A DNA stretch of 64,000 nt from Prosthecochloris marina (GCF_003182595.1 NZ_PDNZ01000002.1:1-64000); one strand, 5' to 3'; shown: positions 1 to 9,334, numbered from the stretch's first letter. Numbers and translations: made by a program. The notes: generated by a model not told the origin, from the sequence alone.

Positions 1-60
1 GGCGACCGATCCCATACCGAAGACTGCAACGGCTGCCAAAAGTGAGATAATTTTTTTCAT
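1..60 (-). CDS. N-terminus of an exported protein (cut by window edge)
   Basis: Only the first 20 codons are present, reading leftwards from an ATG at 58-60. They encode a typical signal peptide start: Met, two lysines, then a hydrophobic stretch rich in Leu, Ala and Val. A good ribosome binding site (AGGAGAGG, about 6 bases before the ATG) supports the start. The product is therefore exported or anchored in the envelope. Nothing of the mature protein is visible, so no function can be given. Confidence 0.7.
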   Translation of the reverse strand, partial: MKKIISLLAAVAVFGMGSVA

Positions 61-610
61 AAAACCTCTCCTGTTTAGTTGTTTCGTACTTCAGTTTAAA
101 AGCAAATGATGAAAAAAAACAGAAAGAACGACAAACTTTATTTAAGCGGCATAGTTAATTTATAAAAACATCGTAATACAAAAAAACAATTGTTAAGCCG
201 TAAAAAAAACACGCCAAATTTTACATTTCTGAAACATATTGACCAAGAACACAAAAAATCTTGCATCAGCAAGCATCATAAGACAATATATAAAAACAAC
301 TTAACCACATTTTCAGGATGGAAAAAGTCTACTTCAAGGCAAACGTCCATTTTCCTCAAAACCATATAACCATATAGACATAACATAAAAACCGAGAACA
401 AGAACCAAACATTTTAGATCATCGGGGCAGCAAAAGCTTCCTTTCAGATTGCCTATCTCCTTTCGGAACTTTCGTGACAACTCAAAAAAATCGATAAACA
501 AATAAGCGGCTCAACACGTTATCAACGCCCTGCTGTCTATCAGCTATTCCCTATTTAACTGATACCCTTTCAAGGAAAATGCGTACTTTAGTCATTGATT
601 TCACAGGTAC
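61..610. other. AT-rich divergent intergenic region
   Basis: This 550-base stretch lies between two divergent genes and must hold both promoters. It is rich in A tracts and has no open frame of note, no terminator-type hairpin and no repeat of the families found elsewhere in the window. I could not assign promoter boxes with confidence. Confidence 0.6.
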
Positions 611-3600
611 ATGATCTTTACCGAACGGCACAAGTATATCTTTTCACTTTCCATGACAAACCAGAACAATCATTCCTCCATCAGCAATTCTTTGCAGAAG
701 GAACATTTTTATATCACCCGGCAAGCTCTCGTTGATCTCGATCTTTCTGAAAGCTGGTTCCCCGAGCTTCCATCCAACCGCCAATCCGCCCTTGAACAGG
801 CCGCTTTGCAAACAAACCGCATCAACCTCCATCTGAAACAGCGCTTTGGCGACAAGGCAAAACATCTGCTCCCAGCACAGTTCCACGGCATGAAACTCCT
901 GCACGCAGCCGCCCATCTTGTAATGAGCCGCCTGGTCGTTGAGCGAAACCCGGCTTTTCTGCACAAAGTCGAAGCTTCCACACTGCAGGAACTCGAGGAA
1001 AAAGGTTTTTCGGGTTACCTGGAGACATTCATTTCCCAATTTCCTCCCTCGAGTGTATTCAGGGGTTATCAAACCAATCGGGAGTTTCTTGTTTCGGCAT
1101 CGAACCGCCAGATCGCACTGGAAGAATCTCTCTTTGTTTGGCTCCAAAATCAAAATCCTGCACTCGATCAGTTCAGCTTTCTGTTAACTGACGATGCCCT
1201 ACGAAATGACCATTCGTATCGCACAGTCGTAAACACGTTTCTCCGCTCCCTCAAGGAAGTGGGGCCCATCGGACCGGAAAATATCGATCCGGCAGAACTG
1301 TTGACAAGACCGATACGACATGCACCAAACTCTCTGCTTGAACAGCTGCGATATATAAGAATGCACTGGGGAGAGTTCCTCGATGGAACGCCGTTGCTCG
1401 ACATGCTCGACAACAGCATTACTCTTATACAGGATGAAGATGCATGGCTGTTCTTTGAAAAAACCGGCAAGGAAAACCACGCGCAGCATGGCAGTTTTTT
1501 TGAAAAACAGGTACAAGCACCATCTTTCACCAACCTTGAAGACGAACCTGAAAACTATTCTGTTGATTCGTCATGGATGCCTGAAGTTGTCATGCTTGCA
1601 AAGAGCACCTTTGTGTGGCTGGACCAGTTGAGCAAAACCTATTGTCGTCCAATAAACCGACTGCAAGACATACCCGACAGGGAACTCGACTCTCTTGCCG
1701 AACGAGGATTCACCGCTCTCTGGCTTATCGGCCTTTGGGAAAGAAGCCCTGCCTCACAGAAAATCAAGCAGCTTCAGGGCAATCCCGAAGCCAAATCTTC
1801 AGCATATGCACTCGAGAGTTATACTGTTGCCGACGAGCTCGGCGGTTATGAAGGATACCTGAACCTTCGCCGCAGAACCTTACAGCGAGGTATACGGCTT
1901 GCCAGTGACATGGTACCCAATCACACCGGATTGGACTCTTCTCTGGTAAAGGATAAACCGGAATGGTTTATCAATACCGTCGATCCGCCATACCCTTCCT
2001 ACACCTATAACGGCCCGAATCTCAGCAGCGACCCACGTTTCGGCATTTATATCGAAGACGGTTACTGGGACCGCTCCGATGCAGCAGTCGCTTTCAAACG
2101 GGTAGACTACCAAAATGGTGATACCAGATATATATACCACGGAAACGACGGCACAACAATGCCATGGAACGATACCGCACAGCTCAACTTCCTCAGTGCC
2201 GAAGTCCGCGAAGCGGTTATCCAACAGATTCTCCATGTCGCAAGAATGTTTCCGGTGATACGTTTCGATGCGGCAATGGTTCTGGTAAAACGCCACATCC
2301 AGCGTTTATGGTACCCTCAGCCGGATCATACCGCAGGTATTCCATCACGAAGCACTCACGCAATGAGTATGGAAGATTTCAACAAGCTCATTCCCGAAGA
2401 ATTCTGGCGGGAAGTGGTTGACCGTATTCACGTAGAGGCTCCAGACACTCTTCTGCTCGCCGAAGCATTCTGGATGCTCGAGGGCTATTTTGTCCGTACG
2501 CTCGGCATGCACAGGGTCTACAACAGTGCGTTCATGCACATGCTGAAGAAAGAAGACAATGCGGGATACCGTTATCTGATAAAAAACACTCTGGAATTCG
2601 ACGCGGGAATTCTGCAGCGATATGTGAATTTCATGAATAACCCGGATGAAGATACGGCGATCGAGCAGTTCGGTAAAGGCGATAAATATTTTGGCGTATG
2701 TGCAATGATGGCAACCATGCCCGGTCTACCGATGTTCGGTCATGGACAGATTGAAGGCTTCAGTGAAAAATATGGAATGGAATACGCCCGGGCTTATCTT
2801 GACGAGCATCCTGATGACGAACTGATCAAAAGGCATGAGCGGGAGATTTTTCCCCTCCTGAAAAAGCGTGCCCTTTTTGCCGGAGCGGAAAACTTTTTCC
2901 TTTACGACGTCTATACTCCGGAAGGGCATGTCGATGAGAACGTCTTTTGTTACTCCAACCGGCTGGGAAATGAACTCGCACTTGTAGCGTACAACAATGT
3001 TTGGGAACAGGCTGCCGGTTATATTAAAAACTCGGTTGGCTTTAAAACAGCAAATGGCATCGAGCAACGCTCCTTATGCGACGGACTCGGGCTGAGTCGT
3101 GATGATACCGCGTTTGTTGTTTTCCGGGATCACGTTTCAAACATCGAGTTCATCCGGCAGATTCAGCAACTGCGCGAACAGGGGCTGCACATCGTTCTTG
3201 GAGGTTATCAATACAACGTATTTCTTGATTTCAGGGAAGTCCGTCCATCGAAACTGATGCCTTACGACCGATTGTGCTACGATCTCGACGGACGAGGTAT
3301 ACCCTCCATTGACAAGGCGGTGCTTGCAATGAGTCTTGCCCCCCTTCACAACCGGATAACCGGCTTTTGCTCTCAGAAAAATCTCGACCTGCTGCTCGAT
3401 GAAACGCTCGATACAGGAAAACAACAGACCTTGCTCGAAGAATCTCTCTCCGCCCTCCTTGATTTTGTTGCAGAAGAATACGCAAGCCTGACGGAAAAAC
3501 CGATAACAGTTCCAAAAAATGCTGTTGCTCGTGCATGCAACTATTTCGATCATGCATGCACACTGGCCACTATACTCCAAGGCCCCGGCATCCCGGCGGA

Positions 3601-4180
3601 ATTGAAGAAAAGCCTCGGGATAGAAACCTCAAGGAAAAGCAGCTTCAGCTACCTCGTACTATTATGGATAACGGTAGAGGCCATCGAACAGCTCCTTGAA
3701 GAAAACGGTATGACGCAACAGGGAATGATCGAAGATTTGTTGCTTGCAGAACCATTGACTCGAATTTTCCAGGAAAATATCAGGCTGAAAAACAAACCTG
3801 TCGAACAGCTAACCGATCTGTTCATCTGCCTTCTCAAAATAAAAATGCCGGTAACGTCGGTACAGAATCCGGAAAAATATCTTGTCGAAAAACTCAGCCT
3901 TTTTCTTGCAGGAAACGGCATGCCGAATGCGGAAGCCTTTCTTTCCGTTCAGAAACAATACAATAAACGCTGGTTCAGTGCTTCGCGCTTCAATTTGCTC
4001 ACATCCTGGCTCTTTGCGGTCACCATGCTTCATACCAAACAAACAAAAAAACAGCAAACGGGTTTTGCAACAAAAGAACTCAACGTCTGGATAGAAGCCC
4101 TTGAAGCAATAAAAGAAAACGCATTCATTGCGGGATATGAAGCCGAAACGTTTTTAAAGAACGTCATTAATAACCAATGA
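611..4180 (+). CDS. Large GH13 (alpha-amylase family) protein
   Basis: A protein of 1189 residues whose middle carries the signatures of a GH13 glycosidase or glucanotransferase barrel. Region I is DMVPNH at about 433-438. Region II is RFDAA with the presumed nucleophile Asp553. Region III is LLAEAF with acid/base Glu618. Region IV reads NNPDED with Asp679, so the usual His of NHD is replaced by Pro, as in the NTPD motif known from GlgE-type maltosyltransferases. About 350 residues precede the barrel and a largely helical tail of about 350 follows, far longer than a normal amylase. It probably acts on glycogen or maltosaccharides in the cytoplasm, as no signal peptide is seen. Met15 (653) is an alternative start; neither start has a strong ribosome binding site. 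The exact reaction is unknown. Confidence 0.85.
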   Translation: MIFTERHKYIFSLSMTNQNNHSSISNSLQKEHFYITRQALVDLDLSESWFPELPSNRQSALEQAALQTNRINLHLKQRFGDKAKHLLPAQFHGMKLLHAAAHLVMSRLVVERNPAFLHKVEASTLQELEEKGFSGYLETFISQFPPSSVFRGYQTNREFLVSASNRQIALEESLFVWLQNQNPALDQFSFLLTDDALRNDHSYRTVVNTFLRSLKEVGPIGPENIDPAELLTRPIRHAPNSLLEQLRYIRMHWGEFLDGTPLLDMLDNSITLIQDEDAWLFFEKTGKENHAQHGSFFEKQVQAPSFTNLEDEPENYSVDSSWMPEVVMLAKSTFVWLDQLSKTYCRPINRLQDIPDRELDSLAERGFTALWLIGLWERSPASQKIKQLQGNPEAKSSAYALESYTVADELGGYEGYLNLRRRTLQRGIRLASDMVPNHTGLDSSLVKDKPEWFINTVDPPYPSYTYNGPNLSSDPRFGIYIEDGYWDRSDAAVAFKRVDYQNGDTRYIYHGNDGTTMPWNDTAQLNFLSAEVREAVIQQILHVARMFPVIRFDAAMVLVKRHIQRLWYPQPDHTAGIPSRSTHAMSMEDFNKLIPEEFWREVVDRIHVEAPDTLLLAEAFWMLEGYFVRTLGMHRVYNSAFMHMLKKEDNAGYRYLIKNTLEFDAGILQRYVNFMNNPDEDTAIEQFGKGDKYFGVCAMMATMPGLPMFGHGQIEGFSEKYGMEYARAYLDEHPDDELIKRHEREIFPLLKKRALFAGAENFFLYDVYTPEGHVDENVFCYSNRLGNELALVAYNNVWEQAAGYIKNSVGFKTANGIEQRSLCDGLGLSRDDTAFVVFRDHVSNIEFIRQIQQLREQGLHIVLGGYQYNVFLDFREVRPSKLMPYDRLCYDLDGRGIPSIDKAVLAMSLAPLHNRITGFCSQKNLDLLLDETLDTGKQQTLLEESLSALLDFVAEEYASLTEKPITVPKNAVARACNYFDHACTLATILQGPGIPAELKKSLGIETSRKSSFSYLVLLWITVEAIEQLLEENGMTQQGMIEDLLLAEPLTRIFQENIRLKNKPVEQLTDLFICLLKIKMPVTSVQNPEKYLVEKLSLFLAGNGMPNAEAFLSVQKQYNKRWFSASRFNLLTSWLFAVTMLHTKQTKKQQTGFATKELNVWIEALEAIKENAFIAGYEAETFLKNVINNQ

Positions 4181-4225
4181 CCGGTTCACCGGAAAAGCCA
4201 CGGGCAATCTGATGCGTCCTGTATG

Positions 4226-4275
4226 ATGCCGCATCCCTGTGAAATCCGAACATCTATTTCACAGGGCGGCATGAC
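4226..4275. repeat. Long-stem palindromic repeat (type C)
   Basis: The left arm 4226-4245 and right arm 4256-4273 pair as a hairpin of about 18 bp (ATGCCGC...CCCTGTGAAAT against ATTTCACAGGGCGGCAT) around a 10-base loop. The outer ends match the shorter palindromes that follow. It lies 45 bases after the stop codon of the GH13 gene and could also act as its 3' end hairpin. Related copies lie near 22240, 22392, 22546, and in decayed form near 29247 and 42024. Confidence 0.75.
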
Positions 4276-4288
4276 TTCTCTCTCCTCC

Positions 4289-4537
4289 GTCATCCTCGGG
4301 CTCGACCCGGAGATCCATTAGCGTCCCTGTTTTTCACTATGGATGCCGCATCGAGTGCGGCATGACTTTGAAGGGGGTTGGACGCCACATCACATGCGGC
4401 ATGACGTCTCCCTCCTCGTCATCCTCGGGCTTGACCCGGGGATCCATGAGTGCTCCTGTTTTTCAGTATGGATGCCGCGTCATATGCGGGATGACTCCAC
4501 CCTCCCCGTCATCCTCGGGCTCGACCCGGGGATCCAT
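4289..4537. repeat. Cluster of REP-like palindromes (types A and B)
   Basis: Type A units (GTCATCC, stem TCGGG/CCCGG, GGATCCAT) occur at 4289-4318, 4418-4447 and 4508-4537. Type B units (ATGGATGCCGCA, loop TCGAG, TGCGGCATGAC) occur at 4339-4366, 4380-4405 and 4468-4495. Type B is the reverse complement of the same frame (GTCAT...ATCCAT) with a different stem. A and B are joined by a conserved spacer containing CCTGTTTTTCA. The cluster fills the gap between the GH13 gene and the convergent GIY-YIG gene. Confidence 0.85.
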
Positions 4538-4626
4538 CTTTTGATTTTCGAATCATAACAAACCGTCTGATTTGGCTTGACATTTCTTTGCACCTCCTCT
4601 TTGTCAATCCCTACCGTTTTTTTTAC

Positions 4627-4938
4627 CTACAAACCTGACAATGAGTCATAGAGATCGATCCACTCAGGATTGTCTTTTTCAATGAGGGCCACTTTCCATT
4701 CCCTCTTCCATTTCTTCAGGGTTTTCTCTCTCGAAATAGCATTGTAAGGATCTTTGAACGTTTCATAGTAAACAAGGCTATGAACACCATACTTTTTAGT
4801 AAACCCTTCGACAAGCCCAGATTTATGCTCATGAACTCTACGAAGAATATCATTGGTCATACCAACATACACTGTACCGTATGCTCTGTTGGCGAGAATA
4901 TAAACGTAGTAGAATTCTGAACTTGACACCTGTGTCAA
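4627..4938 (-). CDS. GIY-YIG nuclease family small protein
   Basis: A protein of 103 residues with the GIY-YIG fold of the UvrC/URI type. The first motif is YYVYIL near the start and the second is VYVGMT. An Arg (LRRVHEHK) and a late Glu (SREKTLKKWKRE) match catalytic positions in the family. Members of this YhbQ-like group are standalone, and their cellular role is poorly defined, probably cleavage of branched or damaged DNA. The start codon is TTG at 4936-4938 with no clear ribosome binding site. The gene lies between two arrays of palindromic repeats, a placement worth noting for a nuclease that may recognise hairpins. Confidence 0.8.
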   Translation of the reverse strand: MTQVSSSEFYYVYILANRAYGTVYVGMTNDILRRVHEHKSGLVEGFTKKYGVHSLVYYETFKDPYNAISREKTLKKWKREWKVALIEKDNPEWIDLYDSLSGL

Positions 4939-5065
4939 AATCTTACTTTTATATCATTACATACATGGCATTAACATATTGAAATATATACGTATTATTC
5001 GCCTATTTTATACGCAGCGTATCGTTGTATATCGCATAAAGCACGGTATAACTTCCCCCTCCTCC

Positions 5066-5309
5066 GTCATCCTCGGGCTCGACCCGGGGATCCATGAGTG
5101 CTCCTGTTTTTCACTATGGATGCCGCATCGAGTGCGGCATGACTTTGTAGGGGGGTGGATGCCGCATCAAGTGCGGCATGACTTTGGAGGGGGGGGATGC
5201 TGCATCACATGCGATATGACTTTGTGGGAATTGAGTACTTTCATCGGCCTGACACTCCATCTCCCTCGCTGTCATCCTCGGGCAAGCAGAGCGCGACCCG
5301 GGGATCCAT
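5066..5309. repeat. Second cluster of REP-like palindromes
   Basis: Type A units lie at 5066-5095 and 5271-5309; the latter has an enlarged loop (CAAGCAGAGCGCGA) but the same stem. Type B units lie at 5116-5143, 5156-5183 and 5195-5221. A broken type A copy follows at about 5376-5400. Open frames through this stretch (for example 4979-5503) are produced by the repeats and are not genes. Confidence 0.85.
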
Positions 5310-5328
5310 CACAATATCACTTTTCCCC

Positions 5329-5370
5329 ATTACGCATTACCTACTACCCAGTCCCCTTTTGCCCTCTCAC
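5329..5370. repeat. Degenerate 7-bp periodic tract
   Basis: The sequence divides into heptads attacgc / attacct / actaccc / agtcccc / ttttgcc / ctctcac. It belongs to the heptad-phased family seen at 9335, 19624, 21117, 26749 and 29115. Confidence 0.6.
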
Positions 5371-5412
5371 TTTTTTCATCCTCGGGCTCGACCAGGGGGG
5401 GGCCTTAAAAAC

Positions 5413-5443
5413 AAAAAACGCCCGGGATTACCAGGCGTTTTTT
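5413..5443 (-). terminator. Rho-independent terminator of petCB
   Basis: A perfect 10-bp stem (AAAAAACGCC, 5413-5422, with GGCGTTTTTT, 5434-5443) encloses an 11-base loop, 20 bases beyond the petB stop codon. Read on the minus strand it has a GC-rich stem base followed by a run of T, the classic terminator form. The stem is symmetric and could work both ways. Confidence 0.85.
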
Positions 5444-5462
5444 GTTGTGTATGTGCTGATTT

Positions 5463-6758
5463 CTACCAGCCGTACTCCAAGTAAACCCTGTATGTCCCGA
5501 TAAGTAATGAGGCGAGTACAACCAGTCCAAAAATGGTGAAGAGAGGACTTCTCTGCTCTCTTGACGCCTTTTTATCCATGAATGGTACCAGCGCCCAAAC
5601 TATGCCAACAACTGTGAAAATGATAATGGCAAGCAGTTCACCACCTTCAAATTTAAAATCCTTGAGCAGCTGGAACTGTGCCCAGAAATACCATTCAGGC
5701 TTGATTCCATCAGGTGCTGCAGCAAGAGGATCGGCTTTCACACCAATTTCCCAAGGAAATATAACGGCAAGGTAAATCAGGAGAGCGAAACCTAACATCC
5801 AGGCGATCCCGTCTTTAGCGATGAAGTTCGGGAAAAACTTTTCGTAGCCTTTGACAAGTCCAGCTTCCTTGTAACCTATAGGAGTCGAAGCGCCGAGTAC
5901 CTGAACGAGCATGAGATGCCCTGTAAGGAAAAGCATGACAAGGCCGGGCAGCAGAACGACATGCATGGCAAACATACGGGTAAGTGTTTCACCACCGACT
6001 TCTTCTCCGCCGCGAAGGAGCTGAACAATGAACTCTCCACCTGGAGCAACTTTCGGCACTTCCGTACCGATCTGTGTTGCGAAGTAAGCAAGTTCGTTCC
6101 ATGGAAGCAGGTAACCGGTAAATCCGAAACCAAGCGTGAGTAACAGAAGCACAAACCCACTCACCCACATGAGTTCACGGGGTTTACGATACGCTTTCAT
6201 GAAAAAGGTGCTGAACATATGGATAAACGCCATGAGCACCATGAGATTAGCAGACCACGCATGTACCTGGCGAATAAGCCAGCCGAAAGGAACTTCAGTC
6301 TGGATGTAAACGAAACGTGCAAATGCTTCCGCTTCAGTTGGCCGATAGTAGAGAAGCAAAAGAAGCCCGGTAATGATCTGAATGGAAAAGAAGAAAAGGG
6401 TCAAACCGCCAAAATAATACCAAATCGAAAGGCGGTGCTGCGGAACCTCTTTTTTCTTCATGTAATCGATAACCGGAACCAACACATTGAAACGTTCCCT
6501 AAACCAGCTTGTCCCGGCACCGGTCTTACTGTCTTTGAACGGGTTAGCTTCGGCTCTGACTTCTGCAGGTTTATAGACACCTTTTTTAGCAGGACTACCT
6601 TTCGCAGGGACAGGTTTTGCTTGTCCAGGAGCGCCGGCTTTCGCAGCAGGCGATTTCGGTTTGCCCGGAACTGACGGTTTGGCAGCCGGCGGTTTTGGCT
6701 TACCTGCCGGAGACGGTTTCGATGCCGCCGTTTGCTTATTGTTGTTTTCTTCAGCCAT
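5463..6758 (-). CDS. petB: Cytochrome b of the cytochrome bc complex
   Basis: The diheme cytochrome b of the menaquinol:cytochrome c oxidoreductase, 431 residues. Heme ligands are His166/His180 and His266/His281. There are 13 residues between the first pair and 14 between the second, the cytochrome b6 pattern. The quinol-oxidation motif PEWY is at 354-357, so cytochrome b6 and subunit IV parts are joined in one chain with about seven or eight membrane segments. Residues 10-60 form an unusual low-complexity tail of Pro, Ala, Lys and Gly that should face the cytoplasm. The start has a good ribosome binding site (AAGGGAG). The gene follows petC by 34 bases and ends at a strong terminator. No cytochrome c1 gene is adjacent. 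Confidence 0.96.
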   Translation of the reverse strand: MAEENNNKQTAASKPSPAGKPKPPAAKPSVPGKPKSPAAKAGAPGQAKPVPAKGSPAKKGVYKPAEVRAEANPFKDSKTGAGTSWFRERFNVLVPVIDYMKKKEVPQHRLSIWYYFGGLTLFFFSIQIITGLLLLLYYRPTEAEAFARFVYIQTEVPFGWLIRQVHAWSANLMVLMAFIHMFSTFFMKAYRKPRELMWVSGFVLLLLTLGFGFTGYLLPWNELAYFATQIGTEVPKVAPGGEFIVQLLRGGEEVGGETLTRMFAMHVVLLPGLVMLFLTGHLMLVQVLGASTPIGYKEAGLVKGYEKFFPNFIAKDGIAWMLGFALLIYLAVIFPWEIGVKADPLAAAPDGIKPEWYFWAQFQLLKDFKFEGGELLAIIIFTVVGIVWALVPFMDKKASREQRSPLFTIFGLVVLASLLIGTYRVYLEYGW

Positions 6759-6792
6759 ATTTCTTGACTCCCTTGTTGTTCAAGTAGTTTAA

Positions 6793-7341
6793 TTATGCTT
6801 TTGAAATTACCAGATCATCACCATCTACCCTGACGTTATAAGGAGCCAAAGGCAAAGGCTGCGGGCCGGAGATGATTTTACCATCCTGTTCGTAACGGGC
6901 ACCATGGCAAGCACAGTAAATGAGCTCTTCATCCTCTTTCCACTGTACAAGACAGCCGAGATGAGTACAAACGGCGCTGCAGGCTGTCAGCTGGCCGCCA
7001 TTATTGACAACGATGACTTTATCCTTGTTGAACTGATAAATTTTACCGGAGTCCGGCGGCACTTCAGACGCTTTCCCAACAACCTTCTCATCCACATCCT
7101 TGACCTCTTTTTCAGCTGGCGGTGTGATGTATTTAACTACCGGGTAAAGAGTTCCCGCCGCCACGACAGCCCCAATTCCGCCAACAGCCTTGCCAAGAAA
7201 ATTGCGGCGTTCGAAATCGATTCCATCAAGAGAAGCGTCCCTTGTTTTTTCACCAGGAACCGCTCCGGAAGATTGATCGGAAGGACCGCCCTGAAGCGAA
7301 CTCAGCCTTTTGGGGCTTTTGAAATTACTGTTTTCAGCCAT
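6793..7341 (-). CDS. petC: Rieske iron-sulfur protein
   Basis: A Rieske protein of 182 residues, the electron acceptor from quinol in the bc complex. A twin-arginine-like RRNFLG (45-50) is followed by one membrane anchor to about residue 65. The cluster-binding boxes are CTHLGC (Cys125, His127, Cys130) and CACHGA (Cys143, Cys145, His146). In high-potential Rieske proteins the second box is CPCHGS. The Ser that hydrogen-bonds the cluster is Ala here, which fits a low-potential, menaquinone-dependent complex; this potential is inferred. A strong ribosome binding site (AAGGAG) precedes the ATG. It is first in the petC-petB operon. Confidence 0.96.
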   Translation of the reverse strand: MAENSNFKSPKRLSSLQGGPSDQSSGAVPGEKTRDASLDGIDFERRNFLGKAVGGIGAVVAAGTLYPVVKYITPPAEKEVKDVDEKVVGKASEVPPDSGKIYQFNKDKVIVVNNGGQLTACSAVCTHLGCLVQWKEDEELIYCACHGARYEQDGKIISGPQPLPLAPYNVRVDGDDLVISKA

Positions 7342-7696
7342 TACTATCTATCTCCTTTTTTATGACTTACAGGCACCTTGAAACAAACATTCCTAAAAGA
7401 TACCCTTGTATTAGTATGCAAACATTTTCCCTCAAACTGAGCATCTCAACAGATGCTTTTCAAGCATAACCAATAAAAAAATAATCTGTTATGCGCCATG
7501 TCCGATACAAGATTTCTTAAAAACCCATTAGGCAAGAGCGAATAAAGGCTTACATCTCTTGAAGCTTCGACTTGTCGGGGCAATCGACAACCGCCCAATT
7601 CAAACATTGCTTTCCCGAAACCCGCTTTTTTGTTACTTCATAGAGGCAAACGGAAAAAACCCAACCTAACGTAAACGAGGTCGAATTTAAATATTT
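7342..7696. other. Intergenic region between crtC and petC
   Basis: These 355 bases separate two genes on the minus strand, so they hold the 3' end of crtC's upstream neighbour side and the promoter of petC. I see no open frame, no repeat unit of the local families and no convincing terminator. The petC ribosome binding site lies at its left edge. Confidence 0.5.
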
Positions 7697-8824
7697 TTAG
7701 CGTTTAAACCAATGCCAACAGGTCTTAAAAAAATTATAGCTATCGTACATCCGTGAATCGACCCCATATCGCCAGATCCTGCATCGGGTAAAAAATCTCA
7801 GTACAGGTAATTTGAGGCGCCCGGGATTGAGAAATTCAGATATCCCTCTAAGCTCAACAGGATCTTGACCATCTCTACGAAAAACAATATCGGAGCCATA
7901 ACGCAGATAAAAAGGACCCGAATCAAGCACCTGCTTCTGATCGATATCTATACGGAAATCCTCGCGGGCGAACCTCAGGCTCCGGCTGTGAAGTGGAGCG
8001 AACAACCCCCGCCGTAACCCGGAAGCTTCGACACCGAGACCATCATGCACTGTAAGCTTCCTGGTAACATTATCCTGCAGCATGCACAGAGCGAGAGGTT
8101 TGTACCCCGAGTTTTTGAAGAAAATCACGTAGTAAACAAGATCGTACTTATCGGAAAACGCACGCCCCCAGTACCATGTATTGATATACTCATGCATGGG
8201 CATGAGCCCAAGATTATGATCATGGTACCCCCGAGCACGAACAGTGATGGTACGGCTCCTTTTTTTAAGGGTATCTTCCAGAATCAAGGAACCGGAAACA
8301 TCTGCCCTCGGAAGGGTGAGCAGCCATTCGTGATGCGGCACTTTTCCATTATTGTTCGCATCAAATTTCCTGTATGAGTAGTTATGCCTGACAGAAAAAA
8401 TCAGCTCGGCCGTAACTTTCTGGCGTCTGGCGGGGAAATCAAAAGCTATCTCGAGAACATAAGCCTGCTTGTGAGAATCATAGTAAAAGCGGTTATCCTC
8501 AAATCTTCCCTCTATATCGTTTCCCGAACTCTCAAAAAGCGAAGCATGCCCTTCCTTGATAAAATTTACCGACTCGCGCCCGTTTTCATATAGCTGAAAG
8601 CTGAACGCTGCATAATCGAGAGCTTTAGGTGGGTCCGAACCGGTTTTTCTCCAGTTCAGGTAGTGCTCCATGTAATAAGGCGAAAATGCAAACCCGGCAA
8701 ACCAGATACAAACAAGTGACAGGCCTTGCTCCCGGTCTTCGGCATCGAAATACCACCACTCGTAAGAACCGGGTTCCTGAAGATTATGCCAGACGTCCCG
8801 ATCTAATTCCGTGGAAATATTCAT
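7697..8824 (-). CDS. crtC: Carotenoid 1,2-hydratase
   Basis: A protein of 375 residues matching the CrtC family, which adds water to the psi end of acyclic or monocyclic carotenoids. In green sulfur bacteria this gives hydroxy-gamma-carotene and hydroxychlorobactene, the substrates for glycosylation. Family signatures are GSYEWWYFDA near residue 18 and GYHDHNLG near residue 200, followed by a Trp/Tyr-rich stretch (NTWYWGRA). Length is normal for the family. There is no signal peptide; the enzyme probably works at the inner face of the membrane or chlorosome envelope. The ATG lacks a strong ribosome binding site. No other carotenoid gene is next to it. Confidence 0.93.
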   Translation of the reverse strand: MNISTELDRDVWHNLQEPGSYEWWYFDAEDREQGLSLVCIWFAGFAFSPYYMEHYLNWRKTGSDPPKALDYAAFSFQLYENGRESVNFIKEGHASLFESSGNDIEGRFEDNRFYYDSHKQAYVLEIAFDFPARRQKVTAELIFSVRHNYSYRKFDANNNGKVPHHEWLLTLPRADVSGSLILEDTLKKRSRTITVRARGYHDHNLGLMPMHEYINTWYWGRAFSDKYDLVYYVIFFKNSGYKPLALCMLQDNVTRKLTVHDGLGVEASGLRRGLFAPLHSRSLRFAREDFRIDIDQKQVLDSGPFYLRYGSDIVFRRDGQDPVELRGISEFLNPGRLKLPVLRFFTRCRIWRYGVDSRMYDSYNFFKTCWHWFKR

Positions 8825-9122
8825 ACCTGGGTTGAGCGTTTCAAATTGTGCCGACTACCTTGTTTAACAACCTGAATAGCGTGTTGCTCTGGCAGCAATG
8901 GACCATGGCCCGAAAGTATACTCATCTGTATTCAACAAAACAAAAAATACACACAATTTGCAATCCTGGCGCAGAGGAATGCACGAACAATAGTCCAATT
9001 CACGGGGTTGGAAAAACATGGAGAAACTTCCAGCCTGCTTTGCCAGTATGGTGTTGCACTGAAAAAAAGAGGATATGAAAAGTACGCGGTTTCAACTGAA
9101 AAGAATATCAGCCGAATTTGCC

Positions 9123-9198
9123 TGGTGGACAGAGAGGGAATCGAACCCCCGACACAAGGATTTTCAGTCCTTTGCTCTACCAACTGAGCTATCTGTCC
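9123..9198 (-). tRNA. tRNA-Phe (GAA)
   Basis: Read on the minus strand the sequence folds as a complete tRNA: acceptor GGACAGA pairs with TCTGTCC, the D arm is AGCTCAGTTGGTAGAGC, the anticodon loop CTGAAAA gives anticodon GAA, and the T arm contains GGTTCGATTCC. The discriminator base is A and the CCA end is encoded (9123-9125). It is the only tRNA in the window and stands alone between crtC and gltX. Confidence 0.97.
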
Positions 9199-9334
9199 TC
9201 AAACGTGACTGCCAATATAAGGATCACCAGGAAATTTGCAAAAAGAAAAGGAAAAAAGTGATTGGGAAACAGAGCCTTGGCAACATTCCGCTTGTTTGAG
9301 GATGACAAAAAAGCATGCAGAGCCACCATTCAAA

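Noticed and set aside
4343..4558. Open frames through the palindrome clusters (also 4979-5503, 19240-19754, 22133-22375), with peptides such as ILGLDPGIH
   Set aside because: The peptides are translations of type A and B repeats, recur in several frames, have no start context and no domain. They are artefacts of the repeats.
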